Under the pieces are notes generated by a model, which saw only the letters and a program-made list of their open reading frames with translations, made no database searches and was not told the DNA's origin. DNA of 15,287 nucleotides from Deltaproteobacteria bacterium (lineage in GTDB: Bacteria > SAR324 > JACQKK01), in the NCBI GenBank assembly GCA_029879595.1, contig JAOUPZ010000023.1, forward strand, positions 1 through 15,287, read 5' to 3'. This document shows positions 1 to 8,500 of this stretch, piece by piece (the stretch's first letter is position 1; each line of letters starts with the position of its first letter). The position numbers and the translations under genes are program-made.

Positions 1-258
1 GGCCACCGACTCCCCCCTGGTCATCATGCCGCGCGCCAGCATGTTCACCATGGTGCTTTTTCCTGCTCCGGGGGCGCCGGTCAGGCCGATCCGCCGGGAG
101 ACCCGGCCGGGATCGTATACGGCCTGTATCACCTCCCCGGACCCGGGGCCGGAGTTTTCCACCAGCGTCAGCAGACGGGCCAGGGCGCGCGTGTTTCCCG
201 CTGAGTATTGCTCCAGCAGGGTCTGGGTTGTGGGGTGGAGAGTATCCATGGAGAACAT
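1..258 (-). CDS. meaB: MeaB/ArgK-family GTPase, N-terminal part (cut by window edge)
   Basis: P-loop GTPase of the SIMIBI class that protects and reactivates adenosylcobalamin-dependent methylmalonyl-CoA mutase in the cytoplasm (family knowledge). Only the first 86 codons are in the window, read without a stop. Seen directly: a helical N-terminus with ALARLLTLVEN (residues 25-35), the usual MeaB N-terminal signature, then IGLTGAPGAGKSTMVN (57-72), a Walker A motif. The switch regions, the NKxD-type motif and the dimerisation arm would lie beyond position 1. Two in-frame ATGs are possible, at 258 and 249; 258 is chosen because an AGG lies 7 nt upstream. The gene is divergent from the secreted-protein gene at 546. 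The mutase gene itself is not visible. Cobalamin-adenosyltransferase-linked GTPases are close relatives, but the ALARL element favours MeaB. Confidence 0.87.
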   Translation of the reverse strand, partial: MFSMDTLHPTTQTLLEQYSAGNTRALARLLTLVENSGPGSGEVIQAVYDPGRVSRRIGLTGAPGAGKSTMVNMLARGMMTRGESVA

Positions 259-325
259 GGTAGTGCCTGCCGATGGGGAGAGCAATCCCGGTAATGACCA
301 CAGTTTTCGGATGTTTTCGGAGTAG

Positions 326-331
326 ATTGTA
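326..331 (-). promoter_or_regulatory. Candidate -10 element for meaB
   Basis: TACAAT on the minus strand, about 68 nt upstream of the meaB start, matches the sigma70 -10 consensus at five of six positions. No convincing -35 lies 16-18 nt further upstream, so this is a weak call by inspection only. Confidence 0.25.
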
Positions 332-339
332 CCCCGGGT

Positions 340-369
340 TTGAAAAAGCAGGAGGCGGTCCGTTAAAAT
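340..369 (+). promoter_or_regulatory. Candidate sigma70 promoter for the secreted-protein gene
   Basis: TTGAAA (340-345), an 18-nt spacer and TAAAAT (364-369) form a reasonable sigma70 promoter pointing toward the gene at 546. It would leave a leader of about 170 nt that contains the inverted repeat at 517-544. It overlaps the region where the divergent meaB promoter would have to lie. Called by eye. Confidence 0.4.
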
Positions 370-516
370 ATCCTTATGGCCCCTCGGAAGACGGGATCCG
401 ATGGATAGAATATTGCATTGCCATAACAGCAGGATGCACTGGCATCACAAAGGCTTCGGTCAGCTGAAAGGGCTGTGGAGCATGAAATATTAACCGGGGT
501 GCATGATATTTGCATT

Positions 517-544
517 GATTTACGCTGAACCCTTGGCGTGAATC
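517..544 (+). promoter_or_regulatory. Inverted repeat abutting the start codon at 546
   Basis: GATTTACGC (517-525) and GCGTGAATC (536-544) are inverted copies with one mismatch, which becomes a G-U wobble in RNA. They are separated by a 10-nt loop. In mRNA this gives a 9-bp hairpin ending 2 nt before the ATG, where a Shine-Dalgarno sequence would normally be; none is visible there. It may be an operator for a dimeric regulator or a hairpin that limits translation. Confidence 0.45.
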
Positions 545-545
545 A

Positions 546-1187
546 ATGAGCATGGCTATGAACATTTTTACGATTTCCAAGTTGGTACGCGGCCTTCTGC
601 TGGCGGCGCTGGTTTCCCTGATGCTGGTGCCCGGCCCGGCCAGTGCCCAGTTTTATGATGATATCGGGGACGATGACGAATATTTTGAGCAGGAAGAGGA
701 GTTCATGGAGTCCTACGACGATGATTTCCAGACTCCCTCCACTCCGGGCGGAAGCACCCAGTCCTCATCCGGCCCCAAGGAGGACTACAGCGAAGGCAAT
801 ATGTACCAGGAGGAAACGGTTGCGCCCACCGCAACCGGCAAGAAGGGCGATGCGGTGACACCCATGAGTCGCAAGATGGAAATGACCATCGCCGAGGATA
901 TTGATGAACTGCCGTTCAACATTGCCTGGGGGGCGGGAACAGGGCTGATGATCGGTGCTTGGTTCGCCATAGTGAACGAGGGGGACAACCGGGATACTCT
1001 GCGCACCATCGGCTCCGGAACAGTGCTGGGCATCATGGTGGGGGGGTTCATCGGTTCCCGTTCCATGATCATACCCACCCTGCCGCGGGCCGTGTCTTTC
1101 AATGAGGGCTCTACGAGCCCGGTCTTCACCCCGGTGGTATCACTGGGTCCGCTAGGGCGCATGGCCGGCTTCCGGCTAAGTTTCTGA
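546..1187 (+). CDS. Secreted acidic protein with glycine-rich hydrophobic C-terminal half (unrecognised)
   Basis: 213 residues; I do not recognise the family. Seen directly: an N-terminal signal peptide with a basic n-region around K12/R15, a hydrophobic core LLLAALVSLMLV (17-28) and a likely signal peptidase I site after ASA34, so mature chains would start at Q35. Residues 38-60 are very rich in Asp and Glu, and 61-110 is a Ser/Pro/Gly/Thr-rich, probably disordered linker. Two glycine-rich hydrophobic stretches (124-143 and 155-171) resemble glycine-zipper membrane segments. Residues 172-213 end in an aromatic-terminated LSF, which would suit an outer-membrane or envelope role, but that is inference. 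In-frame ATGs lie at 546, 552 and 558, none with a clear ribosome-binding site; 546 gives the longest signal peptide. The gene is followed by a hairpin terminator and converges on rpoC. Confidence 0.75.
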   Translation: MSMAMNIFTISKLVRGLLLAALVSLMLVPGPASAQFYDDIGDDDEYFEQEEEFMESYDDDFQTPSTPGGSTQSSSGPKEDYSEGNMYQEETVAPTATGKKGDAVTPMSRKMEMTIAEDIDELPFNIAWGAGTGLMIGAWFAIVNEGDNRDTLRTIGSGTVLGIMVGGFIGSRSMIIPTLPRAVSFNEGSTSPVFTPVVSLGPLGRMAGFRLSF

Positions 1188-1196
1188 CCGGCTTTC

Positions 1197-1225
1197 AGGC
1201 GCTTTTAATAAAAGCGCCTTTCGCC
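1197..1225 (+). terminator. Hairpin terminator after the secreted-protein gene
   Basis: AGGCGCTTTT (1197-1206) and AAAAGCGCCT (1210-1219) form a perfect 10-bp stem with a 3-nt loop, starting 9 nt after the stop codon at 1187. It is followed by TTTCGCCTTT, an interrupted T tract. It sits between two convergent genes and could also stop minus-strand rpoC transcripts, but no T tract follows on that strand. Confidence 0.7.
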
Positions 1226-1246
1226 TTTCCATGTAAAAACATCCCC

Positions 1247-1277
1247 CTGTTCCGTCAGTTCCTGCTGTTCCGTCAGT
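1247..1277. repeat. 13-bp direct repeat spanning the rpoC stop codon
   Basis: CTGTTCCGTCAGT occurs exactly twice (1247-1259 and 1265-1277) with an 18-bp period. The second copy contains the rpoC stop codon (1273-1275), so the 3' end of rpoC is partly duplicated just downstream of itself. This is probably a small slippage duplication. Confidence 0.8.
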
Positions 1278-4200
1278 CTCCGGCGATGACCGGTACTTCC
1301 TCGACAACAGTCTCCTCCGGCAGTGCCTCCGGGGGCTGCAACTCCTCCGGTATTTCATAGTTGGCCTGCCTGAACTCGGAAAAACCTGTTCCGCAGGGGA
1401 TCAGCCGCCCCATGATCACGTTTTCCTTCAGGCCGCGGAACATGTCCATCTTGCCCTGGATAGCCGCCTCGGTGAGCACCTTGGTGGTTTCCTGGAAGGA
1501 CGCCGCGGAGATGAAGGATTCCGTGCTCAGAGCCGCCTTGGTGATTCCCTGGAGGACCGGCTTGGCGGTGGCGGCCGGAAGGCCTTTTTCCACGGCAACC
1601 TCGTTGGCCTTGTCAAACTGATAGCGGGACACCTGCTCGTTGATCAAGAACGTGGTTCCGCCCGGATCAATGATTTTCACCTGCTTGAGCATCTGCCGCA
1701 CGATCACTTCGATGTGCTTGTCATGGATGCTCACGCCCTGGAGCCGGTAGACTTCCTGCACCTCGTCCACCAGGTATTTCTGCAACTCCTTGGTGCCCAG
1801 CACGGTCAGAATGTCATGGGGGTTGGCCGGGCCGTCCACGATGGGTTCTCCGGCCCTGACGTAATCGCCTTCATGCACGATGATATGCTTGCCGCGTGGT
1901 ATGAGGTATTCCTTCTGCTCGCCATGCTCCGGCGTGATGATGACCTTCTGCTTGCGCTTGACGTCCTTGCCGAAGGAGACCATGCCGTCGATTTCCGAGA
2001 TGATGGCCGGGTCCTTGGGGACACGGGCCTCGAACAGCTCGGCCACCCGGGGCAGACCCCCGGTGATGTCCCTGTTGCGCATGATCTCGCGCGGGATACG
2101 GGCCAGGGTGGCGCCCGCCTCGACCATGTCTCCGTCCTCCACCATGAGCTCCGCCTTGGCCGGCAGAAAGAACCGGGCCGGCTGGTTGGTGTCGGGGGAT
2201 TTGATAATATGCCCGTGGCTGTCGCGAATGGAGATTTCCGGGCGGTTGTCGGTATCGGCCGGTTCCAGGATGACCCGGCGGGAAAGCCCGGTATCCTTGT
2301 CCAGCTGCTCGCGCATGGTGACTCCCTCCACGATGTCCGAAAAGCGCACCTTGCCGGCCACATCGGTGAGAATGGGCATGGCGAAGGGGTCCCATTCGGC
2401 GATGGTCTCACCCCGGCTGACCTTGGAGCCGGCCTGCTTGATAAGGGTGGAGCCCACCGGCAGGGAACGCAGTTCCAGTTCCCGTCCGTTGTCGTCGATG
2501 ATCTTGGCCTGGGCCTTCCTGTTCATGATTGTCCAGCGGCCTTCCTGGGTGCTGACCACCCTGGCGGAGGTGTATTCCAGGGTGCCCGAGAACTTGGCCT
2601 CCCACTTGCTGGTTTCAGCCCGCTGGCTGGCCGCGCCCCCGATATGGAAGGTTCTCATGGTGAGCTGGGTGCCCGGTTCGCCGATGCTCTGGGCGGCGAT
2701 TACTCCCACGGCCTCTCCCATGGAGGCCATGCGGCCCCGGGCCAGGTCACGGCCATAGCAAAGGGCGCAAACGCCGTGCTCCTGGGTGCAGGACAGCACC
2801 GAGCGGATACGCACCTGCTCGATACCGGCTTCTTCCATGGCGATGGCCTTGTCCTCGTCAATCTCCTCGCCGGCCTGCACCAGCAAGATATTGCGGAATG
2901 GGTCCTTTACATCTTCCAGGGCCACGCGTCCCAGCACTCTCTCGCCCAGGGTTTCAATGATCTCGCCGGCCTCAATCAGGGCCGTCATGTCAATGCCGTC
3001 CACCGTGCCGCAATCATAGGAGGTGATGACTCCATCCTGGGCCACGTCCACCAGCCTGCGGGTGAGGTATCCGGAGTTGGCGGTTTTCAGGGCGGTGTCG
3101 GCCAGACCCTTGCGAGCTCCGTGGGTGGAGATGAAGTACTGCAGCACGCTTAGCCCCTCGCGGAAGTTCGCGGTGATGGGGGTCTCGATGATCTCCCCGG
3201 AGGGCTTGGCCATAAGTCCGCGCATACCGGCCAGCTGCTTCATCTGCTGGGTGCTGCCCCGCGCGCCGGAGTCGGCCATGATGAAGATCGAGTTGACCCG
3301 CCTGTTGGTATCGTCCGCGAAGGTGCGCAGGTTTTCCAGCATGGCCTCGGCCACCTGGTCGGTAAGGCGCGCCCAGATGTCGATGACCTTGTTGTAGCGT
3401 TCGCCCTCGGTAATCAGGCCGTCCACATACTGCTGGCGGACCTCCAGAACTTCCTGCTGGGCCTTGGCCAGCATGTCCGCCTTCTGGTCAGGGATGGCCA
3501 TGTCGTTGATGCTGATGGAGAATCCGGCCCGGGTGGCGTGGAAAAAGCCCAGATGCTTGAGGTCGTCCAGCATTCTCACGGTGGCTATGTTGCCGGCCAT
3601 GCGGTAGGTGGTGTCCACCAGGGCGCCCATCTCCTTCTTTTTCAAAAGGCGGTTGACCATGGCGAAGGGGACTTCCTTGGGAACGTGGGTATACAGGATC
3701 ACCCGTCCCACGGTGGTATCAATCAGGTTGCCTTCAAACCGGAGCTTTACGCGGGCGTGCAGGTCCACCGCCGCGTGGTCATAGGCCAGCTGCAGGTCGT
3801 CAATGGAGGAAAACACTTTGCCCTCGCCCTTGGAGCCGATAATCTCCTTGGTCATCCAGTACAGCCCCAGAACCATGTCCTGGGTGGGGGTCATGATGGG
3901 CTTGCCGTTGGCCGGGCTGAGAATGTTGTTGGTGGACATCATCAGCACCTTGGTTTCCAGCTGGGCCTCCACGCTGAGCGGCACATGCACGGCCATCTGG
4001 TCGCCGTCAAAGTCTGCGTTGAAAGCCGTGCAGACCAGGGGGTGCAGCTGAATGGCCTTGCCCTCAATCAGCTTGGGCTCAAAGGCCTGGATACCCAGGC
4101 GGTGCAGGGTGGGCGCACGGTTCAGCATGACCGGGTGCTCAATGATGACTTCCTCCAGCACTTCCCAGACTTCCGGGCGGCCTTCTTCCAGCATTTTCTT

Positions 4201-5388
4201 GGCCACCTTTATGGTGGGCACCTCGTAGCGCTCCATCAACAGGTGGAAGATGAACGGCTTGAACAGCTCCAGGGCCATGATCTTGGGCAGGCCGCACTGG
4301 TTGAGCTTCAGCTCGGGGCCCACCACGATGACCGTCCGGCCGGAATAATCGACCCGCTTGCCCAGCAGGTTCTGGCGGAACCGGCCCTGCTTGCCCTTGA
4401 GCATGTCGCTGAGGGATTTCAATGGCCGCTTGTTGGTGCCCATGATGGGGCGACCCCGCCGGCCGTTGTCGAACAGGGCGTCCACGGCCTCCTGCAGCAT
4501 CCGTTTTTCGTTCCTGACAATCAGTTCGGGGGCCCTGAGGTCAATCAGGCGCTTCAGGCGGTTGTTGCGGTGAATCACCCGCCGGTACAGGTCGTTCAGG
4601 TCGCTGGTGGCGAAGCGCCCTCCTTCCAGGGGTACCAGGGGCCTCAGTTCCGGCGACAGCACGGGGATGATATCCAGGATCATGGAAGAGGGATCATTGT
4701 TGGACTTGCGGAAGGCCTCCACGATCTTCAGGCGCTTGACGATCTTCTTGCGCTTGGCCTCGCTGGTGACTTCGCGCATTTCCTGGTAGAGGGTCTCGCT
4801 GAGGCTGTCCAGCTCGATTTCCGCCAGCAGCTCCCGAATCGACTCGGCGCCCATGCCCACCCTGAGGTCGGGGTGCTTGTCGATCAGCTCCCGGTATTTT
4901 TCCTCCTCCAGCAGTTCCTTTTGCTGCAGTTCGGAGCTTCCGGGGTCCAGGATGATGTAGGAGTCGAAGTAGAGTACGCGCTCCAGGTCCCGCAGTGTCA
5001 TGTCCAGCAGGTTTCCGATGCGGCTGGGTACCCCCTTGAGGAACCAGACGTGTGAAACCGGGCAGGCCAGCTTGATGTGCCCGAGGCGCTCACGCCGCAC
5101 CTTGGACTGGATAACCTCCACGCCGCATTTCTCACAGGTGATTCCGCGGTGCTTCATGCGCTTGTATTTGCCGCAGTTGCACTCGTAATCGTGTATGGGG
5201 CCGAATATCTTGGCGCAGAACAGCCCGTCCCGCTCCGGCTTGAAGGTGCGGTAGTTGATGGTTTCGCTGGTTTTCACCTCGCCGTGGGACCAGGACATTA
5301 TCTCCTCTGATGAGGCGATGCGAATCTGGACCGCGGAGTATTCCGAGGGGGCGTATGATTTTTCGAGGAGCATGTTCAGTGCTTTCAA
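1273..5388 (-). CDS. rpoC: DNA-directed RNA polymerase subunit beta'
   Basis: Largest subunit of RNA polymerase; it carries the catalytic magnesium site. I start it at the TTG at 5388 (1371 residues) rather than the ATG at 5403 (1376). GGAGG lies 5 nt before the TTG, nothing resembling a ribosome-binding site precedes the ATG, and the shorter start puts the first zinc-site cysteines at 70, 72, 85 and 88, the same numbers as in E. coli. Numbered from 5388: the catalytic loop NADFDGDQ (457-464) is encoded at 3997-4020 with its three Asp residues. The second zinc site has C793, C867, C874 and C877. The rudder/bridge region SGARGS and the trigger-loop segment QLTMRTFHIGG are intact. The tail ends in an acidic Glu/Pro-rich stretch. 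The gene is full length and follows rpoB after about 115 nt. No rpsL, rpsG or fusA follows. Confidence 0.98.
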   Translation of the reverse strand: MKALNMLLEKSYAPSEYSAVQIRIASSEEIMSWSHGEVKTSETINYRTFKPERDGLFCAKIFGPIHDYECNCGKYKRMKHRGITCEKCGVEVIQSKVRRERLGHIKLACPVSHVWFLKGVPSRIGNLLDMTLRDLERVLYFDSYIILDPGSSELQQKELLEEEKYRELIDKHPDLRVGMGAESIRELLAEIELDSLSETLYQEMREVTSEAKRKKIVKRLKIVEAFRKSNNDPSSMILDIIPVLSPELRPLVPLEGGRFATSDLNDLYRRVIHRNNRLKRLIDLRAPELIVRNEKRMLQEAVDALFDNGRRGRPIMGTNKRPLKSLSDMLKGKQGRFRQNLLGKRVDYSGRTVIVVGPELKLNQCGLPKIMALELFKPFIFHLLMERYEVPTIKVAKKMLEEGRPEVWEVLEEVIIEHPVMLNRAPTLHRLGIQAFEPKLIEGKAIQLHPLVCTAFNADFDGDQMAVHVPLSVEAQLETKVLMMSTNNILSPANGKPIMTPTQDMVLGLYWMTKEIIGSKGEGKVFSSIDDLQLAYDHAAVDLHARVKLRFEGNLIDTTVGRVILYTHVPKEVPFAMVNRLLKKKEMGALVDTTYRMAGNIATVRMLDDLKHLGFFHATRAGFSISINDMAIPDQKADMLAKAQQEVLEVRQQYVDGLITEGERYNKVIDIWARLTDQVAEAMLENLRTFADDTNRRVNSIFIMADSGARGSTQQMKQLAGMRGLMAKPSGEIIETPITANFREGLSVLQYFISTHGARKGLADTALKTANSGYLTRRLVDVAQDGVITSYDCGTVDGIDMTALIEAGEIIETLGERVLGRVALEDVKDPFRNILLVQAGEEIDEDKAIAMEEAGIEQVRIRSVLSCTQEHGVCALCYGRDLARGRMASMGEAVGVIAAQSIGEPGTQLTMRTFHIGGAASQRAETSKWEAKFSGTLEYTSARVVSTQEGRWTIMNRKAQAKIIDDNGRELELRSLPVGSTLIKQAGSKVSRGETIAEWDPFAMPILTDVAGKVRFSDIVEGVTMREQLDKDTGLSRRVILEPADTDNRPEISIRDSHGHIIKSPDTNQPARFFLPAKAELMVEDGDMVEAGATLARIPREIMRNRDITGGLPRVAELFEARVPKDPAIISEIDGMVSFGKDVKRKQKVIITPEHGEQKEYLIPRGKHIIVHEGDYVRAGEPIVDGPANPHDILTVLGTKELQKYLVDEVQEVYRLQGVSIHDKHIEVIVRQMLKQVKIIDPGGTTFLINEQVSRYQFDKANEVAVEKGLPAATAKPVLQGITKAALSTESFISAASFQETTKVLTEAAIQGKMDMFRGLKENVIMGRLIPCGTGFSEFRQANYEIPEELQPPEALPEETVVEEVPVIAGD

Positions 5389-5393
5389 GGGTT

Positions 5394-5398
5394 CCTCC
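5394..5398 (-). promoter_or_regulatory. Ribosome-binding site that decides the rpoC start
   Basis: GGAGG on the minus strand, 5 nt upstream of the TTG at 5388. It falls inside the longer reading frame that begins with the ATG at 5403, so the two starts cannot both use it. It favours the TTG. Confidence 0.65.
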
Positions 5399-5470
5399 GG
5401 CATTTCATGTGCGTGCTATAAAAAAATGCTGCGGTTGATAAAAAATAATTCACTTCATGTATTCATTTGG

Positions 5471-5496
5471 CGGGGCGGAAGCTTGGCTCCGCCCCG
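5471..5496 (-). promoter_or_regulatory. GC-rich hairpin between rpoB and rpoC
   Basis: CGGGGCGGA (5471-5479) and TCCGCCCCG (5488-5496) make a perfect 9-bp stem with an 8-nt loop, starting 7 nt after the rpoB stop codon. No T tract follows directly; instead the RNA runs into an AU-rich stretch with two U runs (about 5410-5455) before rpoC. It could be an attenuator or an RNA-processing site that sets the beta to beta' ratio. The role is inferred. Confidence 0.55.
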
Positions 5497-5503
5497 TCAT
5501 GCT

Positions 5504-8500
5504 TCAGCTCAACAGGTTGATATCCAGACAAAGGCTCTTGAGTTCGTTGGTAAGCACCTTGAATGATTCCGGAATGCCTGTTTCCAGGATGTAATTGCCT
5601 TTTACGATGGCTTCGTAAATCTTGTTGCGGCCCTGGATGTCGTCTGACTTCACGGTCAGCAGTTCCTGCAGGGTGAAGGCGGCTCCATAGGCCTCCAGGG
5701 CCCAGACCTCCATCTCACCGAAGCGCTGTCCGCCGAACTGGGCCTTTCCTCCCAGCGGCTGCTGGGTCACCAGGGAGTACGGCCCGATGGAGCGGGCGTG
5801 GATTTTGTCGTCCACCAGATGGTGCAGCTTCATCATGTAGATGTAGCCCACGGTGACCGGCTGATCGAAGCACTCGCCCGTCTTGCCGTCATACAGGGAA
5901 ACCTGTCCGTCGGGCGCGATCTGGGCCAGCTTGTAGAGCTTCATGATGTCCGTCTCCTTGGCCCCGTCGAACACAGGGGTGGCGAAGTGGAAGCCCTGCA
6001 TGTACTGAGCGATTTTTTCCAGGAATTCCTTGTCTTCCAGCTCATCGAAATATGCGCGGATCATCTTGGAGGAGTAGACCTCGTTGACCATCTTTCTGAG
6101 CTGGGCCACCGGATGCTGTTTTTCGAACATCTCCTGCAGGCGGTCTCCCAGGTTGCGGGCCACCCATCCCAGGTGGGTTTCCAGCACCTGTCCCACGTTC
6201 ATCCGGGAGGGAACCCCCAGGGGGTTGAGTACGATATCCACCGCCTGGCCGTTGTCCAGGTAGGGCATGTTCTCGGTGGACTCGATCCGGGAGACCACGC
6301 CCTTGTTGCCGTGCCGTCCGGCCATTTTATCGCCCACGGCCAGCTTGCGCTTAACGGCTATATACACCTTGACCATGCGGATGACGCCTGGCGGCAACTC
6401 ATCGCCGCGCTGTATCTTTTCGCAGCGGTCCTGATAGATGCTCTCCAGGAGGTCCATCTGGGAAAGGGCGTTGTTCACGATGCGTGAAAGGAGCTTGTTC
6501 ACTTCCTCATCGTCCACGCGCACATCGGTCCAGGAGCGCATGGGGATGTCGTTCAGGATTTCCTCGGTGATTTTGAGTCCCTTCTTGTGGATCACCTGAT
6601 GGGTATCGGCCGAGGTCACATCGTAAAGCAGCTTCTTGTCCAGGATCATGGTGCGCAGGATGTTGATCATGTTGGTGCGCACGATCCTGGTTTCATCCCG
6701 GTGGTCTTCCTCGTATTTGTTGAGCAGGTTTTGCTCGATCTCCTGGGTGCGGAGGTCCTTTTCCACGCCCTTGCGGTTGAAGGTGACCACGTTGATCACC
6801 ACGCCCTCGATGCCCTGGGCGACCCGCAGTGAGGTGTCGCGCACATCCCCCGCCTTTTCCCCGAAGATGGCTCTCAGCAGTTTTTCCTCCGGGGTGAGCT
6901 GGGTCTCGCCCTTGGGGGTGACCTTACCCACCAGGATGTCGCCGGAGCGCACATAGGTGCCGATGCGGACGATGCCGCTGTCATCCAGGTTGCGCAGGGC
7001 CTCCTCGCTGACGTTGGGGATGTCGCGGGTGATGTCCTCCTTGCCCAGCTTGGTATCGCGGGCCACCACCTCGAACTCTTCGATGTGGATGGAGGTGAAC
7101 AAGTCCTCGCGCACGACGCGTTCGGAGATAATGATGGAATCCTCGAAGTTGTAGCCGTTCCAGGGCATGAAGGCCACCAGGACGTTCTGTCCCAGGGCCA
7201 GTTCTCCCTGGTCGCAGGAGGGGCCGTCGGCGATGATCTGGCCATTGTCCACCCGCTCGCCCACCGAGACGATGGGGCGCTGGTTGATGCAGATGTTCTG
7301 GTTGGAGCGCTGGAACTTTTCCAGGTGGTAGATGTCCACGTTGGCGGGAACGACCACCTCATCGCTGGAAAGGTCCACGTCGGCCTGGATCACTATGCGC
7401 GCCGAGTCGACCCGGTTGACCACCCCGGAGCGCCGGGCGACCACACAGGCCCGGGAATCGGCGGCGATCTTGCGCTCCATGCCCGTGCCCACCAGGGGGG
7501 CCTTGGGCTTGATCAGGGGCACGGCCTGGCGCTGCATGTTCGATCCCATCAGGGCGCGGTTGGCGTCATCGTGCTCCAGGAAGGGAATCAGGGAGGCCGC
7601 GGCGGAAACAAGCTGATTGGGAGCCACGTCCATATAATCGATTTCCTCCCGGCCGATCATCTCGAATTCCCCCCGGTGCCGGGCCGATACCAGCTGGTTG
7701 ATGAACGATCCCTTGCTGTCCAGCGGGGCGTTGGCCTGGGCGATCTTGAACTGATCCTCCTCGATGGCGGAAAGGTACAGCACGTCCTTTTTCACCGAGG
7801 ATTCCTGCACCTTCTTGTAGGGCGTTTCGATAAACCCGAAATCATTGATGGAGGCGTAGGTGGCCAGTGAGGCGATCAGGCCGATGTTGGGGCCTTCCGG
7901 TGTTTCGATGGGGCAGATCCGGCCGTAGTGCGAGGAATGTACGTCGCGCACGTCGAATCCGGCCCATTCCCGGGTCAGTCCTCCCGGCCCCAGGGCGCTC
8001 AGGCGGCGCTTGTGGGTGATCTCGGACAGGGGGTTGGTCTGATCCATGAACTGGGAGAGCTGGCTTGAGCCGAAGAATTCGTTGATGGCCGCCGCCACCG
8101 GCTTGGCGTTCACGATGTCGTGCAGCATCATGGACTCGGTTTCCTGGAGGCTCATGCGCTCCTTGACGGCCCGTTCCATGCGCACCAGTCCAATGCGGAA
8201 CTGGTTTTCCAGCAGCTCGCCCACGCACCTGACCCGGCGGTTGCCCAGGTGGTCGATATCATCGATGTTGCCCTCGACCCCTTCCTTGAGCCTGAGCAGA
8301 TACTCCACCGTCAGCAGGATGTCCTCCATGGACAGCACCGTATTGTCCAGTTCCTGCTCCAGGCCCAGCTTCTTGTTGATCTTGAGCCGGCCCACCTTGG
8401 ACAGGCTGTAGCGATCGTCATTGAAAAACAGGTTGTGCATCAGCACTTTGGCTGTCTCAAGCGTGGGGGGGTCGCCCGGCTTGAGCCGCTTGTAAAGCTC

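Noticed and set aside
1714..5055. Long plus-strand open frames (1714-3153 and 3538-5055) opposite rpoC
   Set aside because: They are antisense shadows of a GC-rich, codon-biased gene, rich in His, Gly, Leu and Val with no domain character, while rpoC on the other strand is unambiguous.
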